DNA of 41,595 nt from Prevotellaceae bacterium (GCA_015257125.1 JABZKU010000022.1:1-41595), one strand, 5' to 3'. Positions 23,593 to 33,557 are shown, counted from the first letter of the stretch. Notes: generated by a model from the sequence alone, not told the origin. Numbers and translations: made by a program.

Positions 23593-25230
23593 ATGGCAAA
23601 AGATATTAAGTACAACGTAGATGCTCGCGAACTCCTGCGCCAAGGTGCCGACGCCCTCGCCGACGCCGTGAAAGTGACCCTCGGCCCGAAAGGCCGCAAC
23701 GTGGTGATCGACAAAAAGTTCGGCGCGCCCCGTATCACCAAGGACGGTGTGAGCGTGGCCAAGGAGATCGAACTCGAAGACTCCTTCCAAAACGCCGGTG
23801 CACAGCTCGTCAAGAGCGTGGCCTCCAAGACGGGCGACGACGCGGGCGACGGTACGACAACGGCTACCGTGCTCACGCAAGCCATCCTCACCGAAGGCAT
23901 GAAAAACGTGGCCGCCGGGGCCAATCCCCTCGACCTCAAACGCGGTATCGATAAGGCGGTGAACGCTGTGGTGGAGCACATCCGCTCGCAGGCCGAACAG
24001 GTGGGCGACAACTACGACAAGATCGAACAGGTGGCCACCATCTCGGCCAACAACGACGCCGAAATCGGTAAACTCATTGCCGACGGTATGCGCGCGGTGA
24101 CCGCCAACGGCGTGATCACCATCGAAGACGCGAAAGGTCGCGACACGGTGCTCAAAACCGTCGAGGGTATGCAGTTCGACCGCGGTTATCTCTCGGCCTA
24201 CTTCGTCACCGACGCTGAGAAGATGCACTGCGAGATGGAGAACCCCTACATCTTGATCTACGACAAGAAGATTTCTAACCTCAAGGACTTCCTCCCCATC
24301 CTCGAACCCGCCGTGCAGAGCGGCCGTCCCCTCTTGGTGATCGCCGAAGACGTGGACAGCGAAGCGCTGACCACCCTCGTGGTGAACCGCCTGCGCACGC
24401 AGTTGAAGATTTGTGCCGTGAAAGCCCCCGGTTTCGGCGACCGCCGCAAGGCCATGCTCGAAGACATCGCCGTGCTCACGGGTGGTGTGGTCATCAGCGA
24501 GGAGAAGGGTCTCAAACTCGAGCAGGCTACGCTCGAAATGCTCGGTACGGCTGAGAAGGTGACCATCTCGAAGGACAACACGACCATCGTGAACGGCGCC
24601 GGCCGGAAGGAAAACATCGCCGAACGCGTGCAGCAGATCAAGAGCGAGATCAAAAACTCGACTTCCGAATACGACAAGGAGAAACTCCAGGAGCGTCTCG
24701 GCAAACTCTCGGGCGGCGTGTGCGTGCTCGAGGTCGGTGCGGCCAGCGAAACCGAACAAAAGGAAAAGAAAGACCGCTGCGACGACGCCCTCTGCGCTAC
24801 GCGTGCCGCTGTCGAGGAAGGTATCGTGACCGGTGGCGGTGTGGCCTACATCCGCGCCCAAGCTGCGCTCGCCGATGTGAAGGGCGACAATGCCGATGAG
24901 CAAACGGGTATCGCTATCATCCGTCGCGCCATCGAAGAACCCCTGCGTCAGATCTGCCGCAACGCCGGTGTGGAAGGCGCGGTGATCGTGAACAAGGTGC
25001 GCGAAGGCGAAGGCGACTTCGGCTACAACGCGAAAAACGACACCTTCGTCAACCTCCGCGAAGCCGGTGTGGTAGACCCCGCCAAGGTGACGCGCGTGGC
25101 GCTCGAAAACGCGGCTTCGGTGGCCGGTATGTTCCTCACCACCGAGTGCGTGATCTGCGACAAGAAGGAAGACAAGCCCGAAATGCCGATGGGTGCCCCC
25201 GGCATGGGCGGCATGGGCGGCATGATGTAA
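23593..25230 (+). CDS. groEL: Chaperonin GroEL
   Basis: The product has 545 residues and is full-length. It starts AKDIKYNVDARELLRQGADALADAV. It has the ATP-site segments VTLGPKGRNVVIDK and DGTTTATVLTQ, the signature AAVEEGIVTGGG, and the flexible GMGGMGGMM tail. It forms the double-ring folding chamber with GroES. There is no sign of frameshift or of a second chaperonin copy. A GC-rich hairpin (25302-25337) follows. Confidence 0.98.
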   Translation: MAKDIKYNVDARELLRQGADALADAVKVTLGPKGRNVVIDKKFGAPRITKDGVSVAKEIELEDSFQNAGAQLVKSVASKTGDDAGDGTTTATVLTQAILTEGMKNVAAGANPLDLKRGIDKAVNAVVEHIRSQAEQVGDNYDKIEQVATISANNDAEIGKLIADGMRAVTANGVITIEDAKGRDTVLKTVEGMQFDRGYLSAYFVTDAEKMHCEMENPYILIYDKKISNLKDFLPILEPAVQSGRPLLVIAEDVDSEALTTLVVNRLRTQLKICAVKAPGFGDRRKAMLEDIAVLTGGVVISEEKGLKLEQATLEMLGTAEKVTISKDNTTIVNGAGRKENIAERVQQIKSEIKNSTSEYDKEKLQERLGKLSGGVCVLEVGAASETEQKEKKDRCDDALCATRAAVEEGIVTGGGVAYIRAQAALADVKGDNADEQTGIAIIRRAIEEPLRQICRNAGVEGAVIVNKVREGEGDFGYNAKNDTFVNLREAGVVDPAKVTRVALENAASVAGMFLTTECVICDKKEDKPEMPMGAPGMGGMGGMM

Positions 25231-25301
25231 GACTACACTCCTTATATATATATGTAGACGCGCGGCGATCTTGCTTCTCCCCGTCTGCGATAGGCCTCTA
25301 C

Positions 25302-25337
25302 AAGCGGCGTTCCTCATCGAGAGGGGCGCCGCTTTTG
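25302..25337 (+). terminator. Terminator after groEL
   Basis: A 14-base-pair stem (AAGCGGCG plus TTCCTC pairing with the following arm, two G-T pairs), a 5-base loop, then TTTT. Confidence 0.7.
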
Positions 25338-25380
25338 CGTGATCTCCACGGAAAAAAACGAGAATTTTGGGCACGAAACA

Positions 25381-25411
25381 TTGTTTATATTACGAGAAAA
25401 TACTATTTTTG
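25381..25411 (+). promoter_or_regulatory. Bacteroidetes-type promoter for the GH95 gene
   Basis: TTG (25381-25383), 20 bases, TATTTTTG (25404-25411). It gives an untranslated leader of about 195 bases. No other gene lies in the gap from groEL. Confidence 0.7.
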
Positions 25412-25612
25412 CCACACGAGCATTACAGCTGTGTGAGGTAGTGTGCGCTTTTTGACAGGTCGATTTGCCACGAACGCCCTTTTTCGCCGCCTTCTGCTCC
25501 TCGGCTTGCCCGAATCCGGCCGCTTCGCTCATCTTGCGGCGCTGAGTGCCCGCAGGCACGCCGACTCCCCGGCAGCAACTTATTCACAATCACCTTATCT
25601 ATTCCTCACTAC

Positions 25613-28600
25613 ATGAGAAGATTCCTCTCACTTTTCGTTCTCCTCGCCCTGACTTGGGTGGTGGCAGGCGCGCAGAAAATCGAACCCGTGTTCAGTACGG
25701 AGGGTGCACTCCAATATGTGCGCATCCAGTTCAAGACGGGCGAGGCTTTCTTGCAGGACAATGGCGACGGACAGCAGTGTCGCACGGCCGTTTTTGCCAA
25801 ACAAGGCCAAACTTTTGCTCTGATCGGTAATAAAGATGCCTTCGTGCTTCGCTCCGACAAGGGCAACTACGTGACGATGTCGTCCAACAATACGCACATT
25901 GGCACCACGGCCGACAAATCTAAGGCCATCGAACTCGCCCTGATCGCCAGCCCCGGACACGCCGGTTGCTACGAAATCACCAAGAAGGACGACAAGTCGA
26001 AGGGTTTCAACCAGTGGGGTGGTGCCGGTGCCGGCAAACAACTCGGTTTCTGGAACGCCGGCGACCCGAACAACCCGCTCTATTTCGTAGAGCCCGGCTA
26101 CCAACCGCCGTTGACCTACACGGCCTATCGCCAGCAGTTGCCGCAAAACGGCCGTTGGGAGTATCCGCTTTCGCCCATTTCGACGTTCACGCCCGAAAGT
26201 CGCCACACCCTGTGGTACAAGAAGCCTGCCATGGGCGTTTCCAACCCTTGGATGGAATATTCCTTGCCCATCGGTAACGGCTCGCTCGGCGCCAGCCTCT
26301 TCGGCGGCGTGATGAACGACGAGATTCAATTCAACGAAAAAACGCTTTGGGCGGGTGGTCCGAAGGATATCAATCCCCGCGGCGGCGACGGTCCCGGCAG
26401 TGGCTTCGGTTGCTTCCTGAACTTCGGCGGTGTCTTCGTCAAGAACCTCAACACTGAGGCTTTCGACGGAACATCGGCTAAAAACGTACTCAACTACGTC
26501 CGCTATCTCGACCTCGACAAGGGCATCGGCGGCGTGAACTTCTCCGATAAAGCCGGCACGAAGTACACCCGTCGCTATTTCGCCTCTGCTCCCGACGGTG
26601 TGATCGCCGCGCGCTACACGGCAGAGGGCGCCAATAAACTCCATTTGGTCTTCCGCTTGATCCCCGGCGAGGAACTCCACGCCGACAACGCCACCTATTC
26701 GGCAGACGGCACGGGTTCTTTCCACGGCAAGCTCCAAACGGTTTACCACAACGCACGCATTAAGGTCGTTCCCGTGGGCGGTACGCTCCGCGCCACGGAC
26801 GAAGGTATCGAGGTGGATGGCGCTTCTGAAGTGCTCCTCTTCCTCTGCGGTGGCACGAGCTTCGACAGCTTCTCGGCAGAGCGCACTTCCGGCGACGCAA
26901 CGCAGTTGGCTAACCGCGTGAAGGACATTGTTGACGCCGCAGCAGCCAAGTCTTGGGACGAACTGCTCAGCGCGCACACCGCCGACTTCACTTCCTACAT
27001 GGGACGTGTGGATCTCCAACTCACACCCAACCCTTCGAAGCGCAACACCGAGGATCTCGTGAAGTACTACGGTGGTTCGCAAAGCAGTAAGAACTCACCC
27101 GACGGCCTCTTCCTCGAAGAACTCTATTTCCACTTCGGACGCTATCTCGGTATCTCGTCGAGCCGCGGTGCACAGCACGTGCCCAACAACTTGCAAGGTA
27201 TCTGGAACAACCGCGCCAATGCGCCTTGGAACTCGGATGTGCACACGAACATCAACATCCAGATGAACTACTGGCCCATTGAGCAGACGAACCTCAGCGA
27301 ATGCCACGAGCCTTTCCTCAACTTCATCATCGACAACGCGAAATCCTACGGATGGATGACCGCGGCCAAGCGCTCGGGACAGACGAAGGGCTGGACGGTT
27401 TACACCGAAAGTAGCATCTTCGGCGGTATGTCTACTTGGGGTTCGCAATACACCGTGGCTAACGCCTGGTATTGCACCCACCTTTGGGACCACTATCGCT
27501 ACACGCTCGACAAGGATTACCTCAAGCGCGCTTTCCCCGCCATTTGGAGTTCGGCTGAATTCTGGATGGAACGCCTCAAGAAGGACACGCGTGTGAACGA
27601 CGGCAAGTGGGTTTGCCCCAATGAGTGGTCGCCCGAACACGGTCCCACGGAGGACGGTGTGCCCCATGCTCAGCAACTCGTGCGCGCCAACTTGCAGATT
27701 TGCCGCGACGCGATCAACGCAGTCGGTGCCGCTGAACTCGGTTTGACGGCGGCCGATGTGGCAAAACTCGACGATTACCTCGACAATTTGGACACCGGTC
27801 TCCACACCGAAGCCTATGACGGCACGACGTGGAAGCAACAGGCTGACCAACGCAACATCAAGAAGGGCGATCTCCTGCTCCGTGAGTGGAAGTATTCGAA
27901 CTTCACCAGCGGACAAGGCCCCAACCACCGCCACATGAGTCACTTGATGTGCCTCTTCCCCCTCAACCAAGTGAAGCCCGGAGATGGCGGCTTCTACGAT
28001 GCGGCTGTGCGCTCGCTCCGCTTCCGCGGCGATGTGGCCACCGGTTGGTCGATGGGTTGGAAGGCGAATCTCTGGGCACGCGCCAAGGACGGCGACCATG
28101 CTCGTGTGATTCTCAACAACGCCCTGCGTCACTCCACTACTTACGGCGTGGACGAAGGTCAAGGCGGTATCTATTACAACCTTTACGACTCGCACGCTCC
28201 CTTCCAAATCGATGGTAACTTCGGTATGTGCTCGGGTATTGCGCAGATGTTGCTCCAAAGCCACGATGACATCGTCGAGATCCTCCCCGCACTTCCCTCT
28301 GCTTGGAAGAACGGACAGGTCAATGGCTTGAAAGCCGTGGGTAACTTCACCGTGGACATCACGTGGGTGGCCGGTAAAGCCACGCAAACGCGCATCGTGA
28401 GCAACAAGGGTGCTCGCCTCGTGGTGAAGGCTGACAAGGATCTCACGAAGGTGTCGGTACGCTCGGGCGGCAAGAACGTCGAAGTGGTGCCCACTGAGAC
28501 GGAAGGTGCCTACGAACTCAAGGGTATTGCCGAGGGCGCTACCGTAGAGATCGACTATACGAAGCCCGCCGGCATCGCTGCGGTGCAGACGGCCAAGGCC

Positions 28601-28696
28601 GGTGCTGCACAAGTGGCTTACGACCTCACCGGTCGCCGCGCCAATGCAGAAGCGCACGGTGTGCAAATCGTAGGCGGACACAAAGTGGTACGCTAA
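25613..28696 (+). CDS. Secreted GH95 glycoside hydrolase (alpha-L-fucosidase/galactosidase type)
   Basis: The product has 1027 residues. A signal peptide (MRRFLSLFVLLALTWVVAGA) is followed by an extra beta-rich domain of about 150 residues (35-185) that looks trefoil-like. The GH95 catalytic region then starts at LWYKKPAMGVSNPWMEYSLPIGNGSLGASLFGG. The family catalytic signatures are present: HTNINIQMNYW (paired Asn), NEWSPEHG (acid Glu) and HAPFQIDGNFG (Asp). The fold ends in a beta domain and a short tail, YDLTGRRANA...GVQIVGGHKVVR. It acts outside the cytoplasm on fucosylated or L-galactosylated host or plant glycans. Specificity between the two sugars is not decided. It is a single-gene unit with its own promoter and terminator, followed by a GH16 gene on the same strand. 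Confidence 0.9.
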   Translation: MRRFLSLFVLLALTWVVAGAQKIEPVFSTEGALQYVRIQFKTGEAFLQDNGDGQQCRTAVFAKQGQTFALIGNKDAFVLRSDKGNYVTMSSNNTHIGTTADKSKAIELALIASPGHAGCYEITKKDDKSKGFNQWGGAGAGKQLGFWNAGDPNNPLYFVEPGYQPPLTYTAYRQQLPQNGRWEYPLSPISTFTPESRHTLWYKKPAMGVSNPWMEYSLPIGNGSLGASLFGGVMNDEIQFNEKTLWAGGPKDINPRGGDGPGSGFGCFLNFGGVFVKNLNTEAFDGTSAKNVLNYVRYLDLDKGIGGVNFSDKAGTKYTRRYFASAPDGVIAARYTAEGANKLHLVFRLIPGEELHADNATYSADGTGSFHGKLQTVYHNARIKVVPVGGTLRATDEGIEVDGASEVLLFLCGGTSFDSFSAERTSGDATQLANRVKDIVDAAAAKSWDELLSAHTADFTSYMGRVDLQLTPNPSKRNTEDLVKYYGGSQSSKNSPDGLFLEELYFHFGRYLGISSSRGAQHVPNNLQGIWNNRANAPWNSDVHTNINIQMNYWPIEQTNLSECHEPFLNFIIDNAKSYGWMTAAKRSGQTKGWTVYTESSIFGGMSTWGSQYTVANAWYCTHLWDHYRYTLDKDYLKRAFPAIWSSAEFWMERLKKDTRVNDGKWVCPNEWSPEHGPTEDGVPHAQQLVRANLQICRDAINAVGAAELGLTAADVAKLDDYLDNLDTGLHTEAYDGTTWKQQADQRNIKKGDLLLREWKYSNFTSGQGPNHRHMSHLMCLFPLNQVKPGDGGFYDAAVRSLRFRGDVATGWSMGWKANLWARAKDGDHARVILNNALRHSTTYGVDEGQGGIYYNLYDSHAPFQIDGNFGMCSGIAQMLLQSHDDIVEILPALPSAWKNGQVNGLKAVGNFTVDITWVAGKATQTRIVSNKGARLVVKADKDLTKVSVRSGGKNVEVVPTETEGAYELKGIAEGATVEIDYTKPAGIAAVQTAKAGAAQVAYDLTGRRANAEAHGVQIVGGHKVVR

Positions 28697-28712
28697 TGCG
28701 CCACTGATTGCA

Positions 28713-28756
28713 AAAGGCATACGAGAGCAACAACATGCGTCTCGTATGCCTTTCTG
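28713..28756 (+). terminator. Terminator after the GH95 gene
   Basis: Perfect 14-base-pair stem (AAAGGCATACGAGA with TCTCGTATGCCTTT, 28713-28726 and 28740-28753), 13-base loop, ending in T-rich DNA. Confidence 0.85.
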
Positions 28757-28908
28757 CTTTGCGCACAGCAGCGGTGAGAAGGGGCGACTTTTCGCTCTGA
28801 CATACCGGATTTTCTGTCTTTTCCTCCAACCGAGAACAGATTCGAGACAGCCCAACGAACAATGTTGCGGCGTGCCACTCAACTCGTTCCTCGTATTCAT
28901 TTCATTGC

Positions 28909-30762
28909 ATGATCAAACATTACCTTTCTGTCTTTGCCTTTCTGCTCCCGCTCGGCGTGATGGCGCAAACTGACTATCCTCTCCATTTTGACAAGGACGC
29001 TCCCGCCGTGAGCACCGACCGCCAATTGCGTGCCGTGAACTTCACAACCTCGGCCGGCGCCCAGCGACTGAACATTGCCAATCCCAAACCCTACACCGAC
29101 CTCACTTCCGAAACCCTCACGGCGCGTCCCGGCGATCGCGTGACGGTGCGTTTCGATTATGGCAACAACGGGGCGACGTGGATGCACGGTTATCTCTTTT
29201 TGGATCGCAACACCGATGGGAATTTCACCACCGAGGGCGATCTCTTGGCCTATTCTTATTATCAAGGTCAGGACATGAACGGCCGATCCATCGCGGCCAA
29301 CTTGCAAGGCTACGGCAGTGCGCTCAATCCCCCCACCTTTCACCTCCCCGCCGACTTGGCGCCCGGACGCTATCGCGTGCGTTTCAAAGTAGACTGGGAT
29401 AATATTGACCCGGCAGGTGCCCTCGGATCGGAGAACAACGTGAAGGGCAAGAACGGTATCCTTGCCAATCGCGGCGCCATTGTCGATACGTGGTTGGAAG
29501 TAAAGGGCAAGGCCTACGCCGAGTCGCGTTTGAGTCTCGATACGCGCCACGCCAATATATATGGTGTGGACGGTGCGCTGCCGCTCACTGTGGCTTCTGA
29601 CGAACCGCTCGTGTTGAAGGTGGAAACGCCCGATGCGGGCTACGAAATGACCCGCTTTGCCGTGCGCTACGGCAAAAACCTCGATGGCGGCTCTACCGAA
29701 AACGGCGTGCAACAGTGGACGGAGCAGGATTTGAAGCCAGCTGCCGACGGCACCATCACCCTCCCGGCGAGCGTGATGCAGGGTGACGTGCGTGTCATTG
29801 CGCACTACGAACCGGGTAAAAACACGAAATACATTCCCGGCTTTGTCGATGAATTCGATACCCCCGACGGTTCGCAGCAGCCCAATGACAAAGTTTGGTC
29901 GCGCACCGTCCGTCGCAATCCCACATGGGCGCGCTTCCATTCCAATTCTCCCCTCACCGTCTTCGTGCAGAACGGAGAGTTGGTGTGCCGCGCCATGGCT
30001 ACGCCCGATTCCCTCAAGGCTAAGGGCGAAGACAAGGAATATATCACCGGCGGCGTGCGCACCGAGGGACGCTATACCTTCCGTTACGGACGTGCCGAGG
30101 CGCGTATTTTCACTACGCCCCACAGCGGGAACTTCCCCGCCTTCTGGATGATGCCCGCAAAGAGCAAGAAAGGTTGGCCGCACGAGGGAGAAATCGACAT
30201 TTGGGAGCAGATCAACAACGAAAACAACGCGTATCACACGCTGCACTCCAATTGGACATTTAATCTCAAGCACAAAAACGATCCGATGTCGCACTTTGTG
30301 AAGGGCGGATTGGATTATTCGCGCTACCACACCTTCGCTGTTGAGTGGACACCCACAACCATCACGTGGAGCGTCGACGGAAAAGTGACCGGCACCGCAG
30401 TGAAGAGCACGGACTCCGATGCTTTGGCCAATGGACAGTGGCCTTACACCGAACCCTTCTACCTGATTCTCAATCAGAGCGTGGGCGACGGCAGCTGGGC
30501 GGCCAAACCCGATCAGAATTTCGTCTACGAAACTCGATTTGACTGGGTGCGCGTTTATCAAACCCGCGAGCAGAACCCGCTGGTGGGCATCGATGCCGTG
30601 AAAACCGACGAGCGGGCACAAACGGCAGGCGCAACGGCCGGCGAAACCCACCACTTGATGGAGAAAAAGGCCGAAACCTACGACCTCAATGGCCGCAAAG
30701 CGAAAAAAGACGCTGCCGGCGTGCTGATTCGCGACGGACGCAAAGTCATCGTGGGGCAATAA
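28909..30762 (+). CDS. Secreted GH16 endo-beta-glycosidase with N-terminal GEVED-like domain
   Basis: The product has 617 residues with a signal peptide (MIKHYLSVFAFLLPLGVMAQ). Residues 25-200 form a beta-sandwich with a FLDRNTDGNFTTEGD calcium-like loop, as in GEVED-type domains. The GH16 catalytic domain is about 310-560. Its active-site motif reads EIDIWE (Glu-x-Asp-x-x-Glu), with flanking FPAFWMMPA and an exit strand ending DWVRVYQ. GH16 enzymes cut beta-1,3/1,4-glucans or algal galactans. The motif form is common in laminarinase-like members, but the substrate is open. The C-terminal tail YDLNGRKA...GVLIRDGRKVIVG resembles that of the GH95 enzyme, suggesting shared export or anchoring. 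Confidence 0.88.
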   Translation: MIKHYLSVFAFLLPLGVMAQTDYPLHFDKDAPAVSTDRQLRAVNFTTSAGAQRLNIANPKPYTDLTSETLTARPGDRVTVRFDYGNNGATWMHGYLFLDRNTDGNFTTEGDLLAYSYYQGQDMNGRSIAANLQGYGSALNPPTFHLPADLAPGRYRVRFKVDWDNIDPAGALGSENNVKGKNGILANRGAIVDTWLEVKGKAYAESRLSLDTRHANIYGVDGALPLTVASDEPLVLKVETPDAGYEMTRFAVRYGKNLDGGSTENGVQQWTEQDLKPAADGTITLPASVMQGDVRVIAHYEPGKNTKYIPGFVDEFDTPDGSQQPNDKVWSRTVRRNPTWARFHSNSPLTVFVQNGELVCRAMATPDSLKAKGEDKEYITGGVRTEGRYTFRYGRAEARIFTTPHSGNFPAFWMMPAKSKKGWPHEGEIDIWEQINNENNAYHTLHSNWTFNLKHKNDPMSHFVKGGLDYSRYHTFAVEWTPTTITWSVDGKVTGTAVKSTDSDALANGQWPYTEPFYLILNQSVGDGSWAAKPDQNFVYETRFDWVRVYQTREQNPLVGIDAVKTDERAQTAGATAGETHHLMEKKAETYDLNGRKAKKDAAGVLIRDGRKVIVGQ

Positions 30763-30878
30763 TCCCAATTTGTTGACGTAAAAGCCCGCGAAGTGCTGAA
30801 TCTGTGTGCCAAAAGCCCCCGTTTCAGTGCGTTACTCCTATTATATTGTGTCTGCCCTCCTTTTTTTCCTTAAAAACA

Positions 30879-30909
30879 TTGGGCGGCTCTCTGAAAACAA
30901 TTACCTTTG
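30879..30909 (+). promoter_or_regulatory. Bacteroidetes-type promoter for the OmpA-like gene
   Basis: TTG (30879-30881), 20 bases, TACCTTTG (30902-30909); leader of about 100 bases. Confidence 0.75.
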
Positions 30910-31018
30910 CAATGAGTAATAGTGTAAAAGTACGCGACTTTTGGGCGAAAACCCAAGAAAGTCCGCAGGTTTAGCACTACACATCGCACAATATCAACTC
31001 AATAATATAACCACAGTT

Positions 31019-32152
31019 ATGAAATTCAGAACTTTTTTGGTTGCTGCCCTCGCAGCAGTTGCTCTCGGTGCCAATGCACAGAGCTCGGCCAAGTATGATT
31101 TCAGCCCCTACTGGACGATTGGTCTTCAGGGTGGCGCAGCTACTACCTATGGCGAACACCTTGAGTGGTCGAAGACGATCTCTCCCGCTGCCGCTTTCTC
31201 GGTGGGCTATCGTTTCTCGCGTCCCGTAGGCTTGCGTCTCCACGCCAGCGGCTGGGAAGCTAAGAACGGTTGGGACTACAAACACGATCGTATCGACTAC
31301 TACAAGTGGAACTACGGTCAACTCGGCCTCGACGCTATGCTCGACCTCAACACCATCTTCAGCCACTACAACCCCAACCGTTTCTTCACCGTGTATGGTA
31401 TCCTCGGTGTGGGTTATATCCGTGGCTTCAAGAATGACGAGGCTCACACGAACAAGTACACCTACGTTCACCCCAACGAAATGACGTTGATCTGGGAGAA
31501 CAACAAGCTCAACGCCGTTAGTGGCCGCGGTGGTCTCCAGTTTGATTTCCGTCTCGCCAAGCGCGTATCGTTCAACCTCGAAGGTCTCGCCACAATTACT
31601 ACCGATAAGTTCAACTCGAAGGATGGTAATAACCCCGATTGGCTCTTTGCAGCTTACGCTGGCTTGAAGTTCCGTCTCGGCCGCATCGCTGACGGTGAAT
31701 TTGTTTCCGTTGCGGCAGCTCCTGCTCCCGTGGTGGCTCCCGTAGTAGAAGAGGTGAAGGAAGAAGAAGTAGTGGTTGAACCCGCTCCCGCTCCCGCACC
31801 TGCTCCCGCTCCTGCTCCCGTTCAGGTTCAGCAGAACCTCACTCGCAACGTATTCTTCCTCATCAATTCCGCAAAGGTACGCCCCAGCGAAATCGTGAAG
31901 GTGAACGAAGTGGTGAACTACCTCAAGCAGAACCCCAGCGCTAAGGTTTCTATCACCGGTTATGCCGACCGTGGTACCGGTAACGCCGTGATCAACAGCC
32001 GTCTCTCCAAGCAACGTGCAAACGCTGTCTTCGCTGAGCTCGTTAAGCGCAACATCGCTGCTAACCGCATCATCAAGGACGCTAAGGGTGACACCGTTCA
32101 GCCCTTCGCTGTCAACGATCAGAACCGCGTCGTGATCTGCATCGCTGAATAA
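31019..32152 (+). CDS. OmpA-family outer-membrane protein
   Basis: The product has 377 residues when started at 31019 (MKFRTFLVAALAAVALGANAQ, a signal peptide); the upstream ATG would hide the signal. A beta-barrel of about 200 residues rich in aromatic strand ends is followed by a Pro/Ala/Val/Glu linker (about 228-270), including an alternating Ala-Pro stretch. The C-terminal OmpA domain (about 278-377) has FFLINSAKVRPSE and GYADRGTG...SRLSKQRANAV, retaining the Asp and Arg that bind the diaminopimelate peptide of peptidoglycan. It anchors the outer membrane to the wall. It has its own promoter and terminator, so probably high expression. Confidence 0.92.
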   Translation: MKFRTFLVAALAAVALGANAQSSAKYDFSPYWTIGLQGGAATTYGEHLEWSKTISPAAAFSVGYRFSRPVGLRLHASGWEAKNGWDYKHDRIDYYKWNYGQLGLDAMLDLNTIFSHYNPNRFFTVYGILGVGYIRGFKNDEAHTNKYTYVHPNEMTLIWENNKLNAVSGRGGLQFDFRLAKRVSFNLEGLATITTDKFNSKDGNNPDWLFAAYAGLKFRLGRIADGEFVSVAAAPAPVVAPVVEEVKEEEVVVEPAPAPAPAPAPAPVQVQQNLTRNVFFLINSAKVRPSEIVKVNEVVNYLKQNPSAKVSITGYADRGTGNAVINSRLSKQRANAVFAELVKRNIAANRIIKDAKGDTVQPFAVNDQNRVVICIAE

Positions 32153-32195
32153 TAGCGACAGAGAACGATCTTCGGATCGATCCTAAATAGAACTT

Positions 32196-32228
32196 CCCCG
32201 TTGCCCATGTGGCGACGGGGATTTTTTG
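32196..32228 (+). terminator. Terminator after the OmpA-like gene
   Basis: Ten-base-pair stem (CCCCGTTGCC with GGCGACGGGG, one G-T pair), 5-base loop, then ATTTTTTG. Confidence 0.9.
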
Positions 32229-32239
32229 TTCCCGTGCGA

Positions 32240-32268
32240 CGTGTCACACGGATTTTTTTGTACCTTTG
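32240..32268 (+). promoter_or_regulatory. Probable promoter for the DUF2027/Smr gene with a palindrome upstream of -7
   Basis: TACCTTTG (32261-32268) is a perfect -7 element 21 bases before the ATG, but no TTG stands at the -33 position. In its place is the perfect palindrome CGTGTCACACG (32240-32250), a possible activator or repressor site. Confidence 0.5.
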
Positions 32269-32288
32269 CCCCAAAACATCCCCACTTT

Positions 32289-33530
32289 ATGAACATCGGA
32301 GACAAAGTTCGTTTTCTCAATGCGGTCGGCGGTGGCCGCATCACCGGATTTCAAGGCAAAGACCTCGTCCTCGTCACCGACGAAGACGGTTTTGAAGTCC
32401 CCACCCTCCGCCACGAGATCGTCGTCGTCGACACCGACGGCTACAACCTCGAGCGCAAACCCGCCCCCGGCCGCAAGAGCAAGGAAATCAATCCCTATGA
32501 CGCCGCCGAGCGCAAAAGCCGCGCACAAGTTGCCTCCGGCGAAACCCACACCAGCGTCAAAGCCGCCCTCGCCGCACACGATGGTGAAGACGAAGGCGAC
32601 GAAGTCGACGAAACCTACGCTTTCGCCGGCGAAGACACCGATCCCGCCGACCGCGAAATCACCTTCCGCGCCCGTCCCCTCGAGCGCAAAGGTGCCGATC
32701 AGCTCAACCTCCACCTCGCCTTCGTCCCCGCCGACACCCGCAAACTCAGTGTCACCGAGTTCGAAGCCTATTTCGTCAACGACTCCAACCTCTTCGTCCG
32801 CTACCTCGTCCTCACGCAGCACGGCACCGACTATCGGTTGTGGCGCGAAGGCCTCGTCGAGCCCAATCGCAAGGTCTTTCTCGCCAAACTCACCCACGCC
32901 GATCTCCCTGACCTCGAGCGCCTCACCTTCCAACTTATCGCTTACAAAGAAGACAAGCCCTTCGCGCTCAAACTCCCCCTCAACGTCACCCTCCGCGTCG
33001 ACGGTACCAAGTTCTACAAGCTCCACACCTTCGGCGATTCCGACTTTTTCGACGAACCCGCCCTCGTGCGCTGTTTGGTCGAGAATGATCGCCCCGACAA
33101 GTCCGTGTCCGTCAGCGCCGAGTGCATCGAAGAAGCCCTCATCACGCCCGAAATCGAATCGCGTCGCGATCGTCCCGCCCGCAAGAGCGACCAAGTCGGC
33201 CATGCCACCCGCGCTGCCGTGCCAGGCGCCGCAACGCTCGATCGCAACGCCATCGTCGAAGTCGATTTGCACGCCACCGCCATCCTCGACTCCACGGCCG
33301 GCCTCACCTCGACCGACATTCTCACCTGCCAACTGCGCGTTTTCCACCAAACCCTGCAGCAGTATGCCAAAGAGCCCGGGCGTCGCATCGTCTTCATTCA
33401 CGGCAAGGGCGAAGGCGTGCTGCGCGCTGCCATTTTGAAGGATCTCAAACGCCACTATCCCCGCTGCACCCACCAAGATGCCTCCTTCCGCGAGTACGGA
33501 TTCGGCGCCACGATGGTCACCATTCACTGA
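32289..33530 (+). CDS. DUF2027 domain protein with C-terminal Smr domain
   Basis: The product has 413 residues when started at 32289 (MNIGDKVRFLNAVGGGRITGF), close behind the -7 element. The N-terminal 70 residues form an SH3-like strand set typical of DUF2027. An acidic linker lies at 105-135, and a central beta domain (about 140-280) follows. The Smr domain (about 320-413) carries EVDLHATAIL (the DxH of Smr) and FIHGKGEGVLR. Smr domains in MutS2 and relatives are nucleases or nucleic-acid binders. In this Bacteroidetes-specific architecture the role is unknown. It is a single-gene unit. Confidence 0.88.
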   Translation: MNIGDKVRFLNAVGGGRITGFQGKDLVLVTDEDGFEVPTLRHEIVVVDTDGYNLERKPAPGRKSKEINPYDAAERKSRAQVASGETHTSVKAALAAHDGEDEGDEVDETYAFAGEDTDPADREITFRARPLERKGADQLNLHLAFVPADTRKLSVTEFEAYFVNDSNLFVRYLVLTQHGTDYRLWREGLVEPNRKVFLAKLTHADLPDLERLTFQLIAYKEDKPFALKLPLNVTLRVDGTKFYKLHTFGDSDFFDEPALVRCLVENDRPDKSVSVSAECIEEALITPEIESRRDRPARKSDQVGHATRAAVPGAATLDRNAIVEVDLHATAILDSTAGLTSTDILTCQLRVFHQTLQQYAKEPGRRIVFIHGKGEGVLRAAILKDLKRHYPRCTHQDASFREYGFGATMVTIH

Positions 33531-33557
33531 TTTCCGCGCCGCGCAACAAATCCTACG

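Noticed and set aside
23569..25374. 601-residue minus-strand open frame opposite groEL
   Set aside because: Shadow of groEL; His/Gly/Val/Asp-rich with no family resemblance.
27095..30768. Two long minus-strand open frames opposite GH95 and GH16
   Set aside because: Shadows of well-supported secreted hydrolases on the plus strand.
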